The translations under genes were made by a program, and so were the position numbers. From an uncultured Eubacteriales bacterium (GTDB lineage: Bacteria > Bacillota > Clostridia > Oscillospirales > Butyricicoccaceae): 5,695 bases of DNA. Positions 4,911 to 5,695 of this stretch are shown here, in pieces. Within the stretch, counting starts at the first letter, position 1. Every line of letters starts with the position of its first letter. Location: the NCBI GenBank assembly GCA_934675045.1, contig CAKUPI010000122.1, positions 1 through 5,695 on the forward strand, in the 5' to 3' direction. The notes below the pieces were generated by a model. It was not told where the DNA came from, searched no databases, and was given only the letters and a program-made list of their open reading frames with translations.

Positions 4911-4916
4911 TATAAA
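4911..4916 (+). promoter_or_regulatory. Candidate -10 box of the 59-residue protein gene
   Basis: TATAAA matches five of six -10 bases and lies about 50 bases before the ATG at 4966. No convincing -35 box stands 16-18 bp upstream and there is no TGn extension, so the call is weak. The position would place this promoter back to back with that of the dihydroorotase-like gene. Confidence 0.3.
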
Positions 4917-4965
4917 GTGTGCGCCGGCGGGGATACTAAGCGGCGAAACAAGGAGGTATCAAGCC

Positions 4966-5145
4966 ATGGCAAAGGGATTTTTCGCGCCGATGACCGTCGG
5001 TATGCTGGCCGGGGCCGCGCTGAGCGTGGCCGTCATGGGCCTGTCGGACAGCCGCGGCCGCCGGGCCGTGCGCAAGCAGGCCAACCGGGCGGTGAACGCG
5101 GTCAACGACATGGCCGATGAGCTGGGCGGGATCATCGGAAAGTGA
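4966..5145 (+). CDS. Small hypothetical protein with N-terminal hydrophobic Gly/Ala segment
   Basis: This 59-residue protein starts [10 protein letters not shown], continues with a Gly/Ala/Val-rich hydrophobic stretch (about residues 8-26, [15 protein letters not shown]), then a basic region [13 protein letters not shown] (29-41) and an amphipathic C-terminal helix with Asn, Asp and Gly-rich ending (DELGGIIGK). Its layout, a glycine-zipper-like hydrophobic segment then a charged helix, resembles small YtxH-like or similar clostridial membrane-associated proteins, but I cannot assign a family. AAGGAGG lies nine bases upstream of the ATG. The gene is divergent from the dihydroorotase-like gene and is closed by hairpins before rarA, so it appears to be a single-gene unit. 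Its codon use is GC-rich like its neighbours, which supports it being a real gene. Confidence 0.82.
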   Translation: MAKGFFAPMTVGMLAGAALSVAVMGLSDSRGRRAVRKQANRAVNAVNDMADELGGIIGK

Positions 5146-5176
5146 GAAAGCCCGGCCTGCCGGGCCGGGCGCTTTC
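5146..5176 (+). other. GC-rich hairpin directly after the small gene
   Basis: GAAAGCCCGG pairs with CCGGGC-GC-TTTC with a two-base bulge; an alternative stem is GCCCGG-CCTG-CCGGGC. It starts at the base after the TGA. The trailing U run is short (TTTC), so it is at best a weak terminator; a stabilising 3' stem ahead of the better terminator downstream is plausible. Confidence 0.6.
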
Positions 5177-5201
5177 GCAGCCTGCACGCCAAAAGCCGCG
5201 A

Positions 5202-5230
5202 GCCGGACGGGGTTTTCCCGCCCGGCTTTT
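5202..5230 (+). terminator. Intrinsic terminator between the small gene and rarA
   Basis: GCCGGACGGG (5202-5211), loop GTTTT, CCCGCCCGGC (5217-5226) pair over ten positions with one A/C mismatch, and TTTTGCCTTT follows. AAAA lies upstream of the stem, and it works in the plus direction only. It isolates rarA transcription from the small gene. Confidence 0.82.
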
Positions 5231-5261
5231 GCCTTTGCCCCCGGCAGAGGGGCGCGGGTTC

Positions 5262-5290
5262 TTGTTTTTTGCCGGGCCCGGTGGTATGCT
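5262..5290 (+). promoter_or_regulatory. Candidate promoter of rarA with a palindromic spacer
   Basis: TTGTTT (5262-5267), a 17-bp spacer and TATGCT (5285-5290) with TGG before it (extended -10) predict a start near 5297, 19 bases before the ATG. The spacer contains a perfect 10-bp palindrome CCGGGCCCGG (5272-5281). The boxes are moderate matches (3/6 and 4/6). Confidence 0.5.
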
Positions 5291-5315
5291 GAAAGCGGAA
5301 AGCGAGGTGGGAGAT

Positions 5316-5695
5316 ATGGAGCAGCAGAGCCTTTTGGATGGCCGCGCGCAGGCGCTGCGTCCGCTGGCCAGCCGTCTGCGCCCGCGCACGCTCGGCGAGT
5401 TTGTCGGGCAGGAGCATCTGTTGGGGCCGGGCAAGGTGCTGCGCCAGCTGATCGAGCAGGACCAAATCGGGTCGATGATTTTCTGGGGGCCGCCGGGCGT
5501 CGGGAAAACGACGCTGGCCCGCATCATAGCCGGGCGCACGAAGGCCGCCTTCATCGACTTCAGCGCCGTGACAAGCGGAATCAGGGAAATCCGCGAGGTC
5601 ATGAACCGCGCCGAGGAAAACCGGCGCTTTGGGGAGAAAACCATCGTCTTTGTCGACGAAATCCACCGCTTCAACAAGGCGCAGCAGGATGCATT
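5316..5695 (+). CDS. rarA: Replication-associated recombination protein A (RarA/MgsA), N-terminal part
   Basis: This is an AAA+ ATPase of the RarA/MgsA/WRNIP1 family, acting at stalled replication forks and related to clamp-loader ATPases and RuvB. The 126 visible codons include the family N-terminal block [20 protein letters not shown] (16-35), Walker [10 protein letters not shown] (58-66), the sensor-region stretch [20 protein letters not shown] (77-96), and Walker [18 protein letters not shown] (110-126). The full family length is about 420-450 residues, so roughly two thirds lies beyond the window; there is no sign of damage in the part seen. The start at 5316 has GAGGTGGGAG upstream. An in-frame ATG ten codons earlier (5286) overlaps the candidate -10 box and lacks a ribosome site. 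It has its own promoter after a terminator, so its expression looks independent of the small gene. Confidence 0.96.
   Translation, partial: MEQQSLLDGRAQALRPLASRLRPRTLGEFVGQEHLLGPGKVLRQLIEQDQIGSMIFWGPPGVGKTTLARIIAGRTKAAFIDFSAVTSGIREIREVMNRAEENRRFGEKTIVFVDEIHRFNKAQQDA

Noticed and set aside
5286..5315. Earlier ATG for rarA adding ten residues
   Set aside because: It overlaps the candidate -10 box and lacks a ribosome site, while GAGGTGGGAG precedes the ATG at 5316 and the family N-terminus fits the shorter form.
5132..5677. Minus-strand open frames opposite rarA
   Set aside because: The plus strand carries unmistakable AAA+ motifs, and the minus-strand frames cross the terminator and promoter and show no domain.

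Overview
The window looks like a chromosomal piece of a GC-rich Firmicute, most likely a clostridial gut-type bacterium (Oscillospiraceae/Ruminococcaceae-like). This is inferred from strong AGGAGG-type ribosome binding sites, five tRNA genes that all encode their CCA ends, sigma-A-type promoters with TGn extended -10 elements, and GC-rich coding DNA separated by AT-rich spacers. No phage, plasmid or insertion-sequence genes are visible.

Layout. (1) 1-2259, minus strand: a drug-efflux type operon transcribed from a perfect-consensus promoter (TTGACA, 17 bp, TATAAT; 2231-2259) whose predicted start point touches a MarR-type palindrome. The order is a MarR-family repressor, a half-transporter ABC exporter subunit with a degenerate catalytic site, and the first codons of a following gene that is probably the second half-transporter. 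The genes are coupled by ATGA and TGATG overlaps. (2) 2260-2606: no gene. Much of it is an array of TTGC elements spaced at about 10.4 bp, arranged in higher-order units of about 72 bp. (3) 2607-3189, minus strand: a five-tRNA operon Trp-Asp-Phe-Gly-Cys with its own promoter, an A-tract upstream element and a strong terminator; its two long spacers carry hairpins. (4) 3241-3498, minus strand: a 45-residue single-span membrane protein with a CPCC motif, with promoter and terminator. (5) 3523-4900, minus strand: a full-length dihydroorotase-family protein in which nearly all metal-binding and substrate-binding residues are replaced, so it is probably a pseudoenzyme. (6) 4911-5230, plus strand: a 59-residue small protein, divergent from the dihydroorotase-like gene, followed by two hairpins, the second a good terminator. 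(7) 5262-5695, plus strand: promoter and the N-terminal 126 codons of rarA (replication-associated AAA+ ATPase), cut by the window edge.

How the parts work together. The MarR-ABC-ABC cluster reads as a self-regulated heterodimeric exporter. Its visible subunit has Asp at the Walker B glutamate position and Gln at the switch histidine, as expected of the non-hydrolytic half of asymmetric exporters. The dihydroorotase-like gene is not beside other pyrimidine genes here. Its closest conceptual parallel is the inactive dihydroorotase subunit (PyrC'/PyrX) that associates with aspartate transcarbamoylase in pseudomonads. The rest is housekeeping. The parts I would look at again are the pseudoenzyme and the helically phased array. 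I do not see a clear-cut new defence or mobile system.
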